Part shown: one piece after another, positions 34,484 to 41,778 of the stretch
How the letters are laid out: each line of letters begins with the position of its first letter
Numbering within the stretch: the stretch's first letter is position 1
NCBI RefSeq assembly: GCF_000384115.1
Contig: NZ_KB913029.1
Coordinates: 2,080,907-2,144,906 of the forward strand
Source: Sporichthya polymorpha DSM 43042
Lineage (GTDB): Bacteria; Actinomycetota; Actinomycetes; Sporichthyales; Sporichthyaceae
Direction: 5' to 3'
DNA length: 64,000 bases
Translations under genes and position numbers: made by a program
Notes under the pieces: generated by a model
Told to the model about the DNA's origin: nothing
The model's database searches: none
What the model saw: only the letters and a program-made list of their open reading frames with translations

Positions 34484-35113
34484 ATGGCCGCTCGCATCGA
34501 ACGCCTCGTCACCTCCGGTCAGTTCACCCTCGACGGCGGGACCTGGGACGTGGACAACAACGTCTGGCTCGTCGGCGACGAGCGCGAAGTGGTGGTGATC
34601 GACGCGGCGCACGACGCGGCGGCCATCGAGGAGGCCGTGGCCGGCCGGCAGCTGCTCGGCATCGTCTGCACCCACGCGCACAACGATCACGTCAACGCGG
34701 CGGCGGAGCTCGCCGACAACACCGGGGCGCCGATCCTCCTGCACCCGGACGACGACGTCCTCTGGCGCATGGTCTACGCCGACCGCAAGCCGGACCGCAC
34801 GCTGCACGGCGGCGACGTGATCACCGTCGCCGACACCGTGCTCGAGGTGATGCACACCCCGGGCCACGCGCCCGGGGCCGTGTGCCTCTACGCGCCGGAG
34901 CTCGGGGCGCTGTTCTCCGGCGACACCCTGTTCCAGGGTGGGCCCGGCGCGACCGGCCGCTCGTACAGCGACTTCGGCACGATCATCACCTCGATCCGCG
35001 ACCAGCTGCTCGTCCTGCCGGGGGACATTCAGGTCCACACCGGCCACGGCGAGGCCACCACGATCGGTGGCGAGGCCCCGCACCTCGAGGAGTGGATCGC
35101 ACGGGGCCACTGA
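34484..35113 (+). CDS. Metallo-beta-lactamase-fold hydrolase, partner of MscR
   Basis: A 209-residue glyoxalase II-like protein. The metal-binding motif THAHNDH (H64, H66, D68, H69) is complete, and the further ligands are in TPGHAPG, FSGDTLF and HTGHGE. It follows the mycothiol-dependent dehydrogenase by 41 bases and is probably in the same operon. The likely role is hydrolysis of S-formylmycothiol to formate and mycothiol; this is inferred from context. Confidence 0.8.
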   Translation: MAARIERLVTSGQFTLDGGTWDVDNNVWLVGDEREVVVIDAAHDAAAIEEAVAGRQLLGIVCTHAHNDHVNAAAELADNTGAPILLHPDDDVLWRMVYADRKPDRTLHGGDVITVADTVLEVMHTPGHAPGAVCLYAPELGALFSGDTLFQGGPGATGRSYSDFGTIITSIRDQLLVLPGDIQVHTGHGEATTIGGEAPHLEEWIARGH

Positions 35114-35183
35114 CCACGCCAGACGGGGCTGTCCCCCTGGTGCGTCGAACAAGGGGTGTCACCCCTTGTTCAATGCGTGGTCA
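35111..35183. terminator. Nested hairpin terminator between convergent genes
   Basis: The outer arms TGACCACGC (35111-35119) and GCGTGGTCA (35175-35183) contain the stop codons of the two convergent genes. An inner 11-base stem (35147-35157 with 35161-35171) has a GTC loop. The inner stem shares AAGGGGTGTCACCCCTT with the hairpins at 5596 and 37534. It ends transcription from both sides. Confidence 0.72.
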
Positions 35184-36482
35184 GGGGGCGGGCGTCTCCG
35201 CCGGGGTCGGCTCGGGCGTCGGTTCCGGGGTCGGCTCCGGCGTCACGACCGGGGTCGGCAGCACGATGATCGGCCTCGGGGTCGGCGTGGGCGTCGGGGT
35301 CGGGACCGGCGTCGCCAGCGGGTTCGGGGTCGGCGGCGGGCCGAACGTCGGCGTCGTCGTCGGCTCGATCGTGGCCTCCGGCGTCGGCGAGGGCGTCGGC
35401 GTCGGGGTGTCCGGTACGAACGGGATCCGGGTGCCGGGGGAGTCGTCGCTCTCCTGCGTGAGCGCCCAGCCCACGCCGCCGGCGGCGAGCAGCGCGACGA
35501 CGCCGAGCACGATCAGCAGCGGCTTGACCCGGTTCCGCTCGGCGGCGTGGCTGTACGCCGGCATCGCCGCCGTGGGGCCGGCCTCTGCGTAGATCGGCGG
35601 CGGGGGCGCGTAGGCGCCGCGCGGCGGCAGGGGCACGGGGCCGGGGAGCGGCCGCGTGCCGGTCGCGCCGCCGAGTCGGTCGGCGACCTCGGCCGCGCTG
35701 GCCGGCCGGAGCTCGGGCTGCTTCGACAGCAGCTGCAGAACGAGGTCGTCGAGGTCCGGCGGCACGTCGGGCCGGCGGTCCGACGGGCGGACCGGGGCGT
35801 CGTTGAGGTGCCGGGTCAGGATCTCGACGGGTGAGTCGTCGTCGAACGGTGGACGGCCTGTTAGCAGCGTCACCAGCAGGCAGCCGAAGCCGTACAGGTC
35901 CGAGCGCATGTCCGCGCGGCCGCCGACGGCCTGCTCGGGCGCGAGGTAGGCGGCGCTGCCGATGATCGCGCCGTGCTCGGTCAGCGTGTGGTCGGCGACC
36001 GAGCCGAGCGCGATGCCGAAGTCGACGAGCCGGCAGTTGCCGGAGGAGTCGATGACCAGGTTGGCGGGCTTGATGTCGCGGTGCACCACACCGGCGTCGT
36101 GGACCGCCTGGAGCGCGGACGCCGCCTGGGTGCCGTAGCGGCGGACGCTCTCGACCGGCAGCGGACCGTCCGCGCGCAGCAGCTCGGCCAGCGACGGCCC
36201 GGGGAGCAGCTCCATGACCAGGTAGGGCCGGTCGTTGTCGACGCCGTAGTCGTAGACGATGACGACGCCGGGGTGCCGGATCGAGGCCAGCGTGCGGGCC
36301 TCGCGGGAGAACCGCTCGACGGTCGCGGCGTCCTGGGTCTGGCGCAGGACCTTGATCGCGCAGAAACGGTTGAGTCGCTCGTCGAACGCCTTCCAGACCT
36401 CACCCATCCCTCCGCGGCCGAGCGTCTCGACGAAGCGGTAGCGGTTGGCGATGTGGCTCGGTGGGCTGGACACGCCAGGCAT
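35181..36482 (-). CDS. PknB-like Ser/Thr protein kinase
   Basis: A 433-residue membrane kinase. The N-terminal catalytic domain (residues about 15-275) has the Gly loop LGRGGMGEVW, the ATP-binding K44 (AIKVL), the catalytic loop HRDIKPANL with D136, DFG at 154-156 and the APEQ motif. A Pro-rich juxtamembrane region, one transmembrane helix near residues 321-341 and a Pro/Thr-repeat outer tail follow; no PASTA domains are present. The extended extracytoplasmic Thr/Pro tail may contact the cell wall. Targets are unknown. Confidence 0.9.
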   Translation of the reverse strand: MPGVSSPPSHIANRYRFVETLGRGGMGEVWKAFDERLNRFCAIKVLRQTQDAATVERFSREARTLASIRHPGVVIVYDYGVDNDRPYLVMELLPGPSLAELLRADGPLPVESVRRYGTQAASALQAVHDAGVVHRDIKPANLVIDSSGNCRLVDFGIALGSVADHTLTEHGAIIGSAAYLAPEQAVGGRADMRSDLYGFGCLLVTLLTGRPPFDDDSPVEILTRHLNDAPVRPSDRRPDVPPDLDDLVLQLLSKQPELRPASAAEVADRLGGATGTRPLPGPVPLPPRGAYAPPPPIYAEAGPTAAMPAYSHAAERNRVKPLLIVLGVVALLAAGGVGWALTQESDDSPGTRIPFVPDTPTPTPSPTPEATIEPTTTPTFGPPPTPNPLATPVPTPTPTPTPRPIIVLPTPVVTPEPTPEPTPEPTPAETPAP

Positions 36483-36586
36483 TCTTCCAACCCGCCCCCG
36501 CCGCCGTGGACATCGGCGCGATTGTGCTGCGGATTCTCTGGATCAGTTGCAGAAGTGGCCTGCTGAGGTCAAAGTGAATGGAGTTG

Positions 36587-36592
36587 TATACT
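36587..36592 (+). promoter_or_regulatory. Candidate -10 element
   Basis: TATACT lies in an unusually AT-rich pocket (36572-36600) upstream of the secreted protein gene at 36645, and a second partial copy, GATACT, follows at once. The -35 region is not convincing. Confidence 0.35.
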
Positions 36593-36644
36593 GATACTGC
36601 ACGGAGGTCCGGCTCGCCCGGCCCGCGCCCCGGAGGTCTGTCAC

Positions 36645-37514
36645 ATGCGTCCGCCTTTGCCCCAGTTCGTGCGCCGACTCGGCCCGTCGCATCCGGCGGC
36701 GCTCGTCGTCCCCGTCGCGGCGGCCGCGACCGCGCTCGTCCTGGTCACCTCCACGTCCGCGGCGGACGCGAAGGCCAGGAAGCCGGCCGACCGGACCGCG
36801 CCGGTGATCTCCTCGATGGCGATCAACCCCTCGCCGCTGATCCTCGCGGTGAAGAACGGCGGCAAGACCTCGTTCAAGGTCACCGTGCGCGCCACCGACG
36901 AGCGGGGCGTCGACCGCATCACGATCGGCCTCTACGACCCGAGCGACCGCGACGGCCGCGCGTACCGGCTCGCCCGGACCTCGGGCACCGCCGCCTCCGG
37001 CGTGTGGACCGGATCGCTGTCGCTGCCGAACAACGCCAAGACCGGCATGTACGCGGTGCGCGCGTTCGCGACCGACCTGTCGAGCAATTCGACCAACCCG
37101 GACCTCGTCTACACGAACTTCCGCGTGGTCAACAAGACGCGGCTGTCGAGCTTCAAGATCACCGTCGACCCCAAGACCGGCGCCCTGACCGCGAGCGCCT
37201 TCCTCGAGCGTTTCCGCAACGGCAAGTGGGAGCCGTTCACCGCCCGCGAGATCGCGCTGGAGTTCGCCCCGAAGGGAAGCGAGACCTACAAGCCGGTCAC
37301 GACCGCGAGCACCGACGACAAGGGCGTGGTCAGCTTCGACAAGGTGACCGCGAGCAAGACCGGCTCCTGGCGCGTCGTCTTCGCCGGCCACCCGAACTAC
37401 GGCCCGTCGACCAAGGCCAAGGACGTTCCGGTGAACCTGCCCTCGTCCCCGACGTCGTCCCCGTCCCCCACCTCGTCCCCGTCCCCCGGCCCGACGTCCG
37501 CCTCGAGGCCCTGA
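36645..37514 (+). CDS. Secreted Ig-like protein of unknown function
   Basis: A 289-residue exported protein with a signal peptide (residues about 18-45, SAADAKA). Two beta-sandwich-like domains follow: one with TAPVISSMAINPSPL and FKVTVRATDERGVDRITIGLYD, the second with SSFKITVDPKTGALTASAFLE and a closing SGSWRVVFAGHPNYGPS-like strand pair, similar to bacterial Ig-like surface modules. A Ser/Pro-rich tail ends the protein. It is a standalone gene that ends before the hairpin at 37534. The function is unknown. Confidence 0.68.
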   Translation: MRPPLPQFVRRLGPSHPAALVVPVAAAATALVLVTSTSAADAKARKPADRTAPVISSMAINPSPLILAVKNGGKTSFKVTVRATDERGVDRITIGLYDPSDRDGRAYRLARTSGTAASGVWTGSLSLPNNAKTGMYAVRAFATDLSSNSTNPDLVYTNFRVVNKTRLSSFKITVDPKTGALTASAFLERFRNGKWEPFTAREIALEFAPKGSETYKPVTTASTDDKGVVSFDKVTASKTGSWRVVFAGHPNYGPSTKAKDVPVNLPSSPTSSPSPTSSPSPGPTSASRP

Positions 37515-37533
37515 CGCTGTCAGAAAGGCTGTC

Positions 37534-37583
37534 AAGAAAGGGTGACACCCCTTACTGCGCAGTAAGGGGTGTCACCCTTTCTT
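37534..37583. terminator. Perfect 23-bp hairpin terminator
   Basis: Arms 37534-37556 and 37561-37583 are perfectly complementary with a GCGC loop; the right side ends in a T-rich run. Its inner 20 bases per arm are identical to the hairpin at 5596-5639, and the loop differs by one base. It ends the secreted protein gene at 37514. Confidence 0.88.
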
Positions 37584-37595
37584 TACGGGGGCGTC

Positions 37596-37610
37596 CTTAC
37601 CTGGGGTAAG
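37596..37610. promoter_or_regulatory. Candidate TetR operator
   Basis: CTTACC and GGTAAG (37596-37601 and 37605-37610) form a palindrome with a three-base spacer, 48 bases upstream of the TetR start at 37658. Its position and form fit an autoregulatory operator of the adjacent TetR protein. Confidence 0.5.
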
Positions 37611-37657
37611 TTGAGTCGGTAGGTTTCGTGTCCCGCTCCGCAGGGAGGTAGGTCTGC

Positions 37658-38323
37658 GTGAGCGCCAGCCACGACCGCGCGCCGGACGGTCCCGCGCCGG
37701 ACGGCCCCGCGCCGCGGCGGCGGATGCCGCGGGCCGAGCGCGAGGCCCTCATGCTCGACGTCGCCGAGCAGATCTTCGGCGAGCAGGGCTACCAGGCCTC
37801 GTCGATGGACGAGATTGCGGCGCGGGCGGGCGTCTCGAAGCCGATGCTCTACCACTACTACGGCTCGAAGGAGCGGCTGTTCCTCGCCTGCCTGCGGCGG
37901 GCGCGGGACGGGATGCGCGCCGCGATCCTTGACGGCGTCGGCGGCGGATCGCGGCCGGACGAGCAGCTCTACCTCGGCCTCGTGCACTGGTTCCGGTTCA
38001 TCGACGCGCACCCGGCGCTCTGGACGATGATGGTCGACGAGGGCCTGCTGGAGTTCGGCCCGGCGGCCGAGGAGATCGAGTCGATCCGCGCCGAGCACAC
38101 CGAGCTGATCGCGGCGCTGATCCTGGCGCAGTCCCCGCCCGGGCACGCGGACACGCTCGAGGTGGAGCTCGTCGCGGCGGCGATCAGCGGCGCCGGCGAA
38201 CGCATCACCCGCTGGCGGGCCCGGCGTCCGGACCTGACGCCCGAACTGACCGCCCGCCACCTGATGCAGCTGCTGTGGACCGGAATGTCCGGCATGGCCC
38301 GGGGCGAGGTCTGGCAACTGTGA
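37658..38323 (+). CDS. TetR family transcriptional regulator
   Basis: A 221-residue regulator. Residues 1-24 form a Pro/Arg-rich extension with a short repeat (APDGP). The helix-turn-helix spans about 45-68 (SMDEIAARAGVSKPMLYHYYG), followed by KERLF. The start is GTG 37658. The downstream genes encode a cupredoxin-like lipoprotein and a large membrane protein on the same strand, so it probably controls itself and possibly them. The inducer is unknown. Confidence 0.88.
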   Translation: MSASHDRAPDGPAPDGPAPRRRMPRAEREALMLDVAEQIFGEQGYQASSMDEIAARAGVSKPMLYHYYGSKERLFLACLRRARDGMRAAILDGVGGGSRPDEQLYLGLVHWFRFIDAHPALWTMMVDEGLLEFGPAAEEIESIRAEHTELIAALILAQSPPGHADTLEVELVAAAISGAGERITRWRARRPDLTPELTARHLMQLLWTGMSGMARGEVWQL

Positions 38324-38446
38324 CCGTCCCGACATGATCGGGTCGGAACTCGGCCCGGTCGCCCGACGACCGGTCAGACGGGAGTGGCTGCGCATCTCGC
38401 CGTGGCACACGCCCGCCGCCCCCAGCACCGTGTGGAAGGACCATCC

Positions 38447-38923
38447 ATGAACCGCCCCGCGTACCGGACCGCCGCCGCTGCCCTCGCGGCGTCGCTGCTG
38501 CTCGTGCTCACCGCCTGCGGCGACGATGACGACGACACCGCGGCCCAGGACCCGACGCCCACCCCGGTCGCGAGCGGAACCCCGTCCGCCTCGCCGTCCG
38601 CCTCCGCATCCGCGGACGCCTCCGCGAGCCCGAGCGCGTCCGCCGACGCCGAGGAGGGGAAGCGGATCGAGATCAACCTCGTCGACGGCAAGCCGACCGA
38701 GAAGGTCGGGCCGACGGTCTCGGTCGCGAAGGGCGAGAAGCTCACCCTCGTCATCACCTCGGACAAGGCGCAGGAGATCCACGTCCACGGCCTGGACGAG
38801 TACATCGAGGTCGGCGCCGGCGAGACCGTGACCAAGACCTTCACCGTCGACCTCGCGGCGGGCTCCTACGAGGTCGAGGTCCACGAGGGCTCGGTCCTGC
38901 TGTTCAACCTGCAGGTCAAGTAA
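38447..38923 (+). CDS. Cupredoxin-like lipoprotein
   Basis: A 158-residue lipoprotein with lipobox LTAC (C24). An Asp run and then a Ser/Ala/Pro low-complexity spacer cover about residues 25-68. The C-terminal domain (residues about 72-158) has the strand order of a cupredoxin: VGPTVSVAKGEKLTLVI, EIHVHGLDEYIEV and SYEVEVHEGSVLLFNLQVK. Possible metal ligands are the two His of HVHG and the His of EVHEG; the Cys and Met of classical blue copper sites are absent. It is seven bases upstream of the membrane protein gene and likely works with it at the outer membrane face. Confidence 0.72.
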   Translation: MNRPAYRTAAAALAASLLLVLTACGDDDDDTAAQDPTPTPVASGTPSASPSASASADASASPSASADAEEGKRIEINLVDGKPTEKVGPTVSVAKGEKLTLVITSDKAQEIHVHGLDEYIEVGAGETVTKTFTVDLAAGSYEVEVHEGSVLLFNLQVK

Positions 38924-38929
38924 GTCGGC

Positions 38930-40276
38930 ATGGGAACGCCCGCCCCGGCGGTTGCGACCGACGTGCTGCTCGCACACGGAGTCGGATCGCGCCAGGATCT
39001 GCCCCTGCCCTTCGGGTACGCCCTCACCGGAGCCGTTCTCGCGCTCGCGGTGTCGTTCGGTGTGCTCGCCCTGCGCTGGCGGCAGTCGAAACTCACCGGG
39101 GCGGCGTCCGGCCGCGAACTGCCCGGATCGCTGGGGGAGTTCGCGGACTCCGGCGAGCTCCGTTGGGCCCTGCGTCTGTTCGGCCTCGCGATCACCGGCT
39201 TCGTCGCCTGGTGCGCGGTGGCCGGGCCGGATCTCGCGAAGAACCCCACCGCGGGGTTCGTCTACGTCATCTTCTGGGTCGGTCTGGTCCCCGCGTCGCT
39301 GCTGTTCGGTCCGGTCTGGCGGGTGCTCAACCCGCTGCGGACGATCCATCTGCTCGTTTGTCTGGCCCTGCGCCTCGACCCGCACGACCCGCCGTTCGCA
39401 TTGCCGCGGTGGCTGGGCTACTGGCCCGCCGCCGTGGGGCTCGCGTCGTTCGTCTGGCTCGAGTTGTGCGCCAACGAACGCGACTCCACCGGCACGCTCA
39501 CGACCTACTTCTCGCTCTACGCCGGCGCGAATCTGCTCGGCGCCATGGCCTACGGCCAGCAGTGGTTCGCCAAGTGCGACGGCTTCGAGGTCTTCTCCGC
39601 CCTGATCGGCCGCCTCGCCCCGCTGGGCCGGCGCGAGGACGGCGCGATCGTCCTGCGGAACCCGCTGAACAACCTCGACTCGACCCCCGAGGACCGCGGC
39701 CTCGTCGCCGTCCTCGGCGTCATGCTCGGCTCCACCGCGTTCGACTCGTTCACCTCGACGACCTGGTGGTACGACCGGACCTTCGAGTCGAACATGTCGC
39801 CGCAGACGCTCTCGACCATCGCGCTGGCGGTCTCCATCGGCGGCGTCACCCTCGCGTTCGGCATCGCCTCCTGGCTCGCCGGCGTCCTCTCCCGCCGCGG
39901 CCCGGCCGGTATCGCGACCGCGTTCTCGCACTCGCTGATCCCGATCGCGGTCGGCTACCTGATCGCGCACTACTTCTCGCTGCTGGTGTTCGTCGGCCAG
40001 CAGACGGTCATCTACGCCTCGGACCCGATGGTCGACGGCTCGAACCTGTTCGGCACCGCGAACTGGACCGTGAACTACGAGGTCGTGACGGTGGGTCAGA
40101 TCGCTACGATCCAGGTGCTCGCGATCGTCGTCGGCCACGTCCTCGGCGTCTTCGCCGCCCACGACCGCTCGGTCCGCCTGTTCCCGACGCGGGCCGCGGT
40201 GATGGGGCAGATCCCGATGATGGTCCTGATGGTCTCCTACACCGTCGGCGGGCTCTCGCTGCTGTTCTCGGACTGA
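38930..40276 (+). CDS. Polytopic membrane protein (fenitrothion-hydrolase-like group)
   Basis: A 448-residue integral membrane protein with roughly ten to eleven hydrophobic helices and conserved-looking loops (PVWRVLNPLRTIHL, SFTSTTWWYDRTFES, AHYFSLLVFVGQQ). From memory, similar actinobacterial proteins are labelled fenitrothion hydrolase, but nothing here supports hydrolysis of that compound. Several His, Met and Trp residues lie near predicted membrane ends, which could suit metal or electron handling with the cupredoxin-like neighbour. The transport or enzymatic role is unknown. Confidence 0.65.
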   Translation: MGTPAPAVATDVLLAHGVGSRQDLPLPFGYALTGAVLALAVSFGVLALRWRQSKLTGAASGRELPGSLGEFADSGELRWALRLFGLAITGFVAWCAVAGPDLAKNPTAGFVYVIFWVGLVPASLLFGPVWRVLNPLRTIHLLVCLALRLDPHDPPFALPRWLGYWPAAVGLASFVWLELCANERDSTGTLTTYFSLYAGANLLGAMAYGQQWFAKCDGFEVFSALIGRLAPLGRREDGAIVLRNPLNNLDSTPEDRGLVAVLGVMLGSTAFDSFTSTTWWYDRTFESNMSPQTLSTIALAVSIGGVTLAFGIASWLAGVLSRRGPAGIATAFSHSLIPIAVGYLIAHYFSLLVFVGQQTVIYASDPMVDGSNLFGTANWTVNYEVVTVGQIATIQVLAIVVGHVLGVFAAHDRSVRLFPTRAAVMGQIPMMVLMVSYTVGGLSLLFSD

Positions 40277-40364
40277 CGGAGCCGGAGGTCGGGGTGTCCT
40301 CCGTCGCTGACCTCCCGGCCGCGCGGGCCGCGTTGTCCGGTGGTTGCGGTGATGCGGCCGTGCG

Positions 40365-40952
40365 TCAGCGGGAGCGGCGGAGGCGGCGGGCGGGCTTCGC
40401 GGCGGGGGCGGCGGGGGAGTCGGACTGCATCGCGGCGAGGAGGTCCTCGCGGGCGCGGGCGACGCGGGAGCGGATCGTGCCGATCGGGACGCCGCAGGCG
40501 GCGGCGGCCTCGTCGTAGGAGAGGCCGTTGATCTGGGTGAGGACGAAGGCGGCGCGGCGGTCGGGGTCGAGGCCCGCGACGAGGGTCTGCAGGCTGACCG
40601 CGTTGGCGGGGTCCGGGGTCGCGGGGGCGATGCGGTCGGCGACGGTGGTGTCGGCGTCGAGGCTCGCGGCGACGGTGGGGGTCCGGCCCTGCTTGCGGAA
40701 GTGGTCGACGACGGCGCGGCGGGCGATCGAGAGCAGCCACACGCGGGCGGGGACGTCCCCGCGGTAGGTCCGGAGGCCGCGCAGGGCGCGCAGGAACGTC
40801 TCCTGCGTCAGGTCGTCGGCGTGCTCACGGTCGACGAGGTAGGCGACGTAGCGCCAGACGTCCGCCTGCGTCGCGCGGACGAAGGCCGTCGTCGCGTCGG
40901 CGTCGCCGCGTCCCGCCGCGAGGGCGTGGGCGGTGATCTCGTCGTCGCGCAT
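40365..40952 (-). CDS. sigC: ECF RNA polymerase sigma factor, SigC-like
   Basis: A 195-residue group 4 sigma factor. Region 2 (VWRYVAYLVDREHADDLTQETFLRAL) and region 4 (AFVLTQINGLSYDEAAAACGVPIGTIRSRVARARE) follow Mycobacterium tuberculosis SigC closely from memory. SigC is linked to copper acquisition there. Here the gene is divergent from a zinc-finger membrane protein, CopC-CopD and YcnI genes, which independently points to copper. The C-terminal 20 residues are Ala/Pro/Arg-rich. Confidence 0.85.
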   Translation of the reverse strand: MRDDEITAHALAAGRGDADATTAFVRATQADVWRYVAYLVDREHADDLTQETFLRALRGLRTYRGDVPARVWLLSIARRAVVDHFRKQGRTPTVAASLDADTTVADRIAPATPDPANAVSLQTLVAGLDPDRRAAFVLTQINGLSYDEAAAACGVPIGTIRSRVARAREDLLAAMQSDSPAAPAAKPARRLRRSR

Positions 40953-40991
40953 GAGTGGGGGCCTCCTGAGCCGCGTACGGTGCCGACCCTA

Positions 40992-41040
40992 TTCGGCGCA
41001 TGTAAGCGCTCGGTTTCCAGAGTGTCGCGATTTGTTTCCA
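40992..41040 (-). promoter_or_regulatory. Candidate ECF promoter in the sigC/zinc-finger intergenic region
   Basis: On the minus strand TGGAAAC occurs twice (complement of 41034-41040 and of 41013-41019), 21 bases apart. The nearer copy is followed, 17 bases on, by CGAATA, a spacing that would suit an ECF promoter with a GGAAAC -35 element, possibly autoregulation by the SigC-like factor. Confidence 0.35.
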
Positions 41041-41136
41041 AAGTAAGTTGGTCAAGATTATGCCGCAGGACGCCCGCCCGGAGAAATTTCGGCGGCCCCC
41101 GGGAACTGGCCCGCTCGCGCCGGCGACTCCTTCGGC

Positions 41137-41778
41137 ATGGACTGCGAGCGCTGGCGCACGGCCCTCTCGGCGCGGCTCGACTCCGAGCCGCTCGGGGTGG
41201 ACGAGGCGATGCTCGACGCCCACCTGGCCACGTGCTCGGCGTGCTGCGACCACGCCGAAGCGCTGGCCGCACTCCACCGGAGTCTCCGGCTGCGACCGGC
41301 CGACGAGGTTCCGGACCTCACCTCCGCGATCCTGGCCGCGGCGGCGGCCGACCCCCGCCGCCGGCGGGTCGTCCCGACGCTCGTGCTGCGCTGGGTGCTG
41401 GTCGTGATCGCGGCGGTGGAGATCGGTCTGGCCTCGCCGGACCTGCTCGGACGCTGGCACACCGGCAGCGAGCTCGGCACGTGGAGCATCGCGGTCGGTG
41501 TCGGCTTCCTCTCGGTCGCGAGAAAGCCGGCGCGGGCGGCCGCGCTGGTGCCGATGCTGGGCATCGCCGGCCTGCTGACCGCACTGGTGACGACACGTCA
41601 CCTCCTGGACGGCGCCGCCCAGCTCTCGGAGGAGTGGCCGCACGGGATCGTGCTGGCCGGGGTGGTTGTGCTCGTGGCGATCTCCCGCCTCGAGCGGACC
41701 GCGGACCACCCCGGCCCACGGTCGGCCGACACCGTCGGCGCGGACGGACGCCCGGCCCGGGTCCGGCGGGCCGCATGA
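41137..41778 (+). CDS. Zinc-finger (zf-HC2) membrane protein, probable anti-sigma factor
   Basis: A 213-residue protein. Residues 1-65 hold the anti-sigma-type zinc finger (H29, C33, C36 in HLATCSACC). Several hydrophobic helices follow (about residues 85-105, 112-132 and 140-180), then a charged tail. The zf-HC2 domain typically clasps an ECF sigma factor. Divergence from the SigC-like gene and the ATGA overlap with copCD suggest that it senses copper status or envelope state and releases the sigma factor. The pairing is inferred. Confidence 0.78.
   Translation: MDCERWRTALSARLDSEPLGVDEAMLDAHLATCSACCDHAEALAALHRSLRLRPADEVPDLTSAILAAAAADPRRRRVVPTLVLRWVLVVIAAVEIGLASPDLLGRWHTGSELGTWSIAVGVGFLSVARKPARAAALVPMLGIAGLLTALVTTRHLLDGAAQLSEEWPHGIVLAGVVVLVAISRLERTADHPGPRSADTVGADGRPARVRRAA

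Noticed and set aside
37583-40162. 859-residue minus-strand open frame
   Set aside because: Lies opposite a TetR gene, a lipoprotein and a membrane protein with clear motifs; low-complexity translation.
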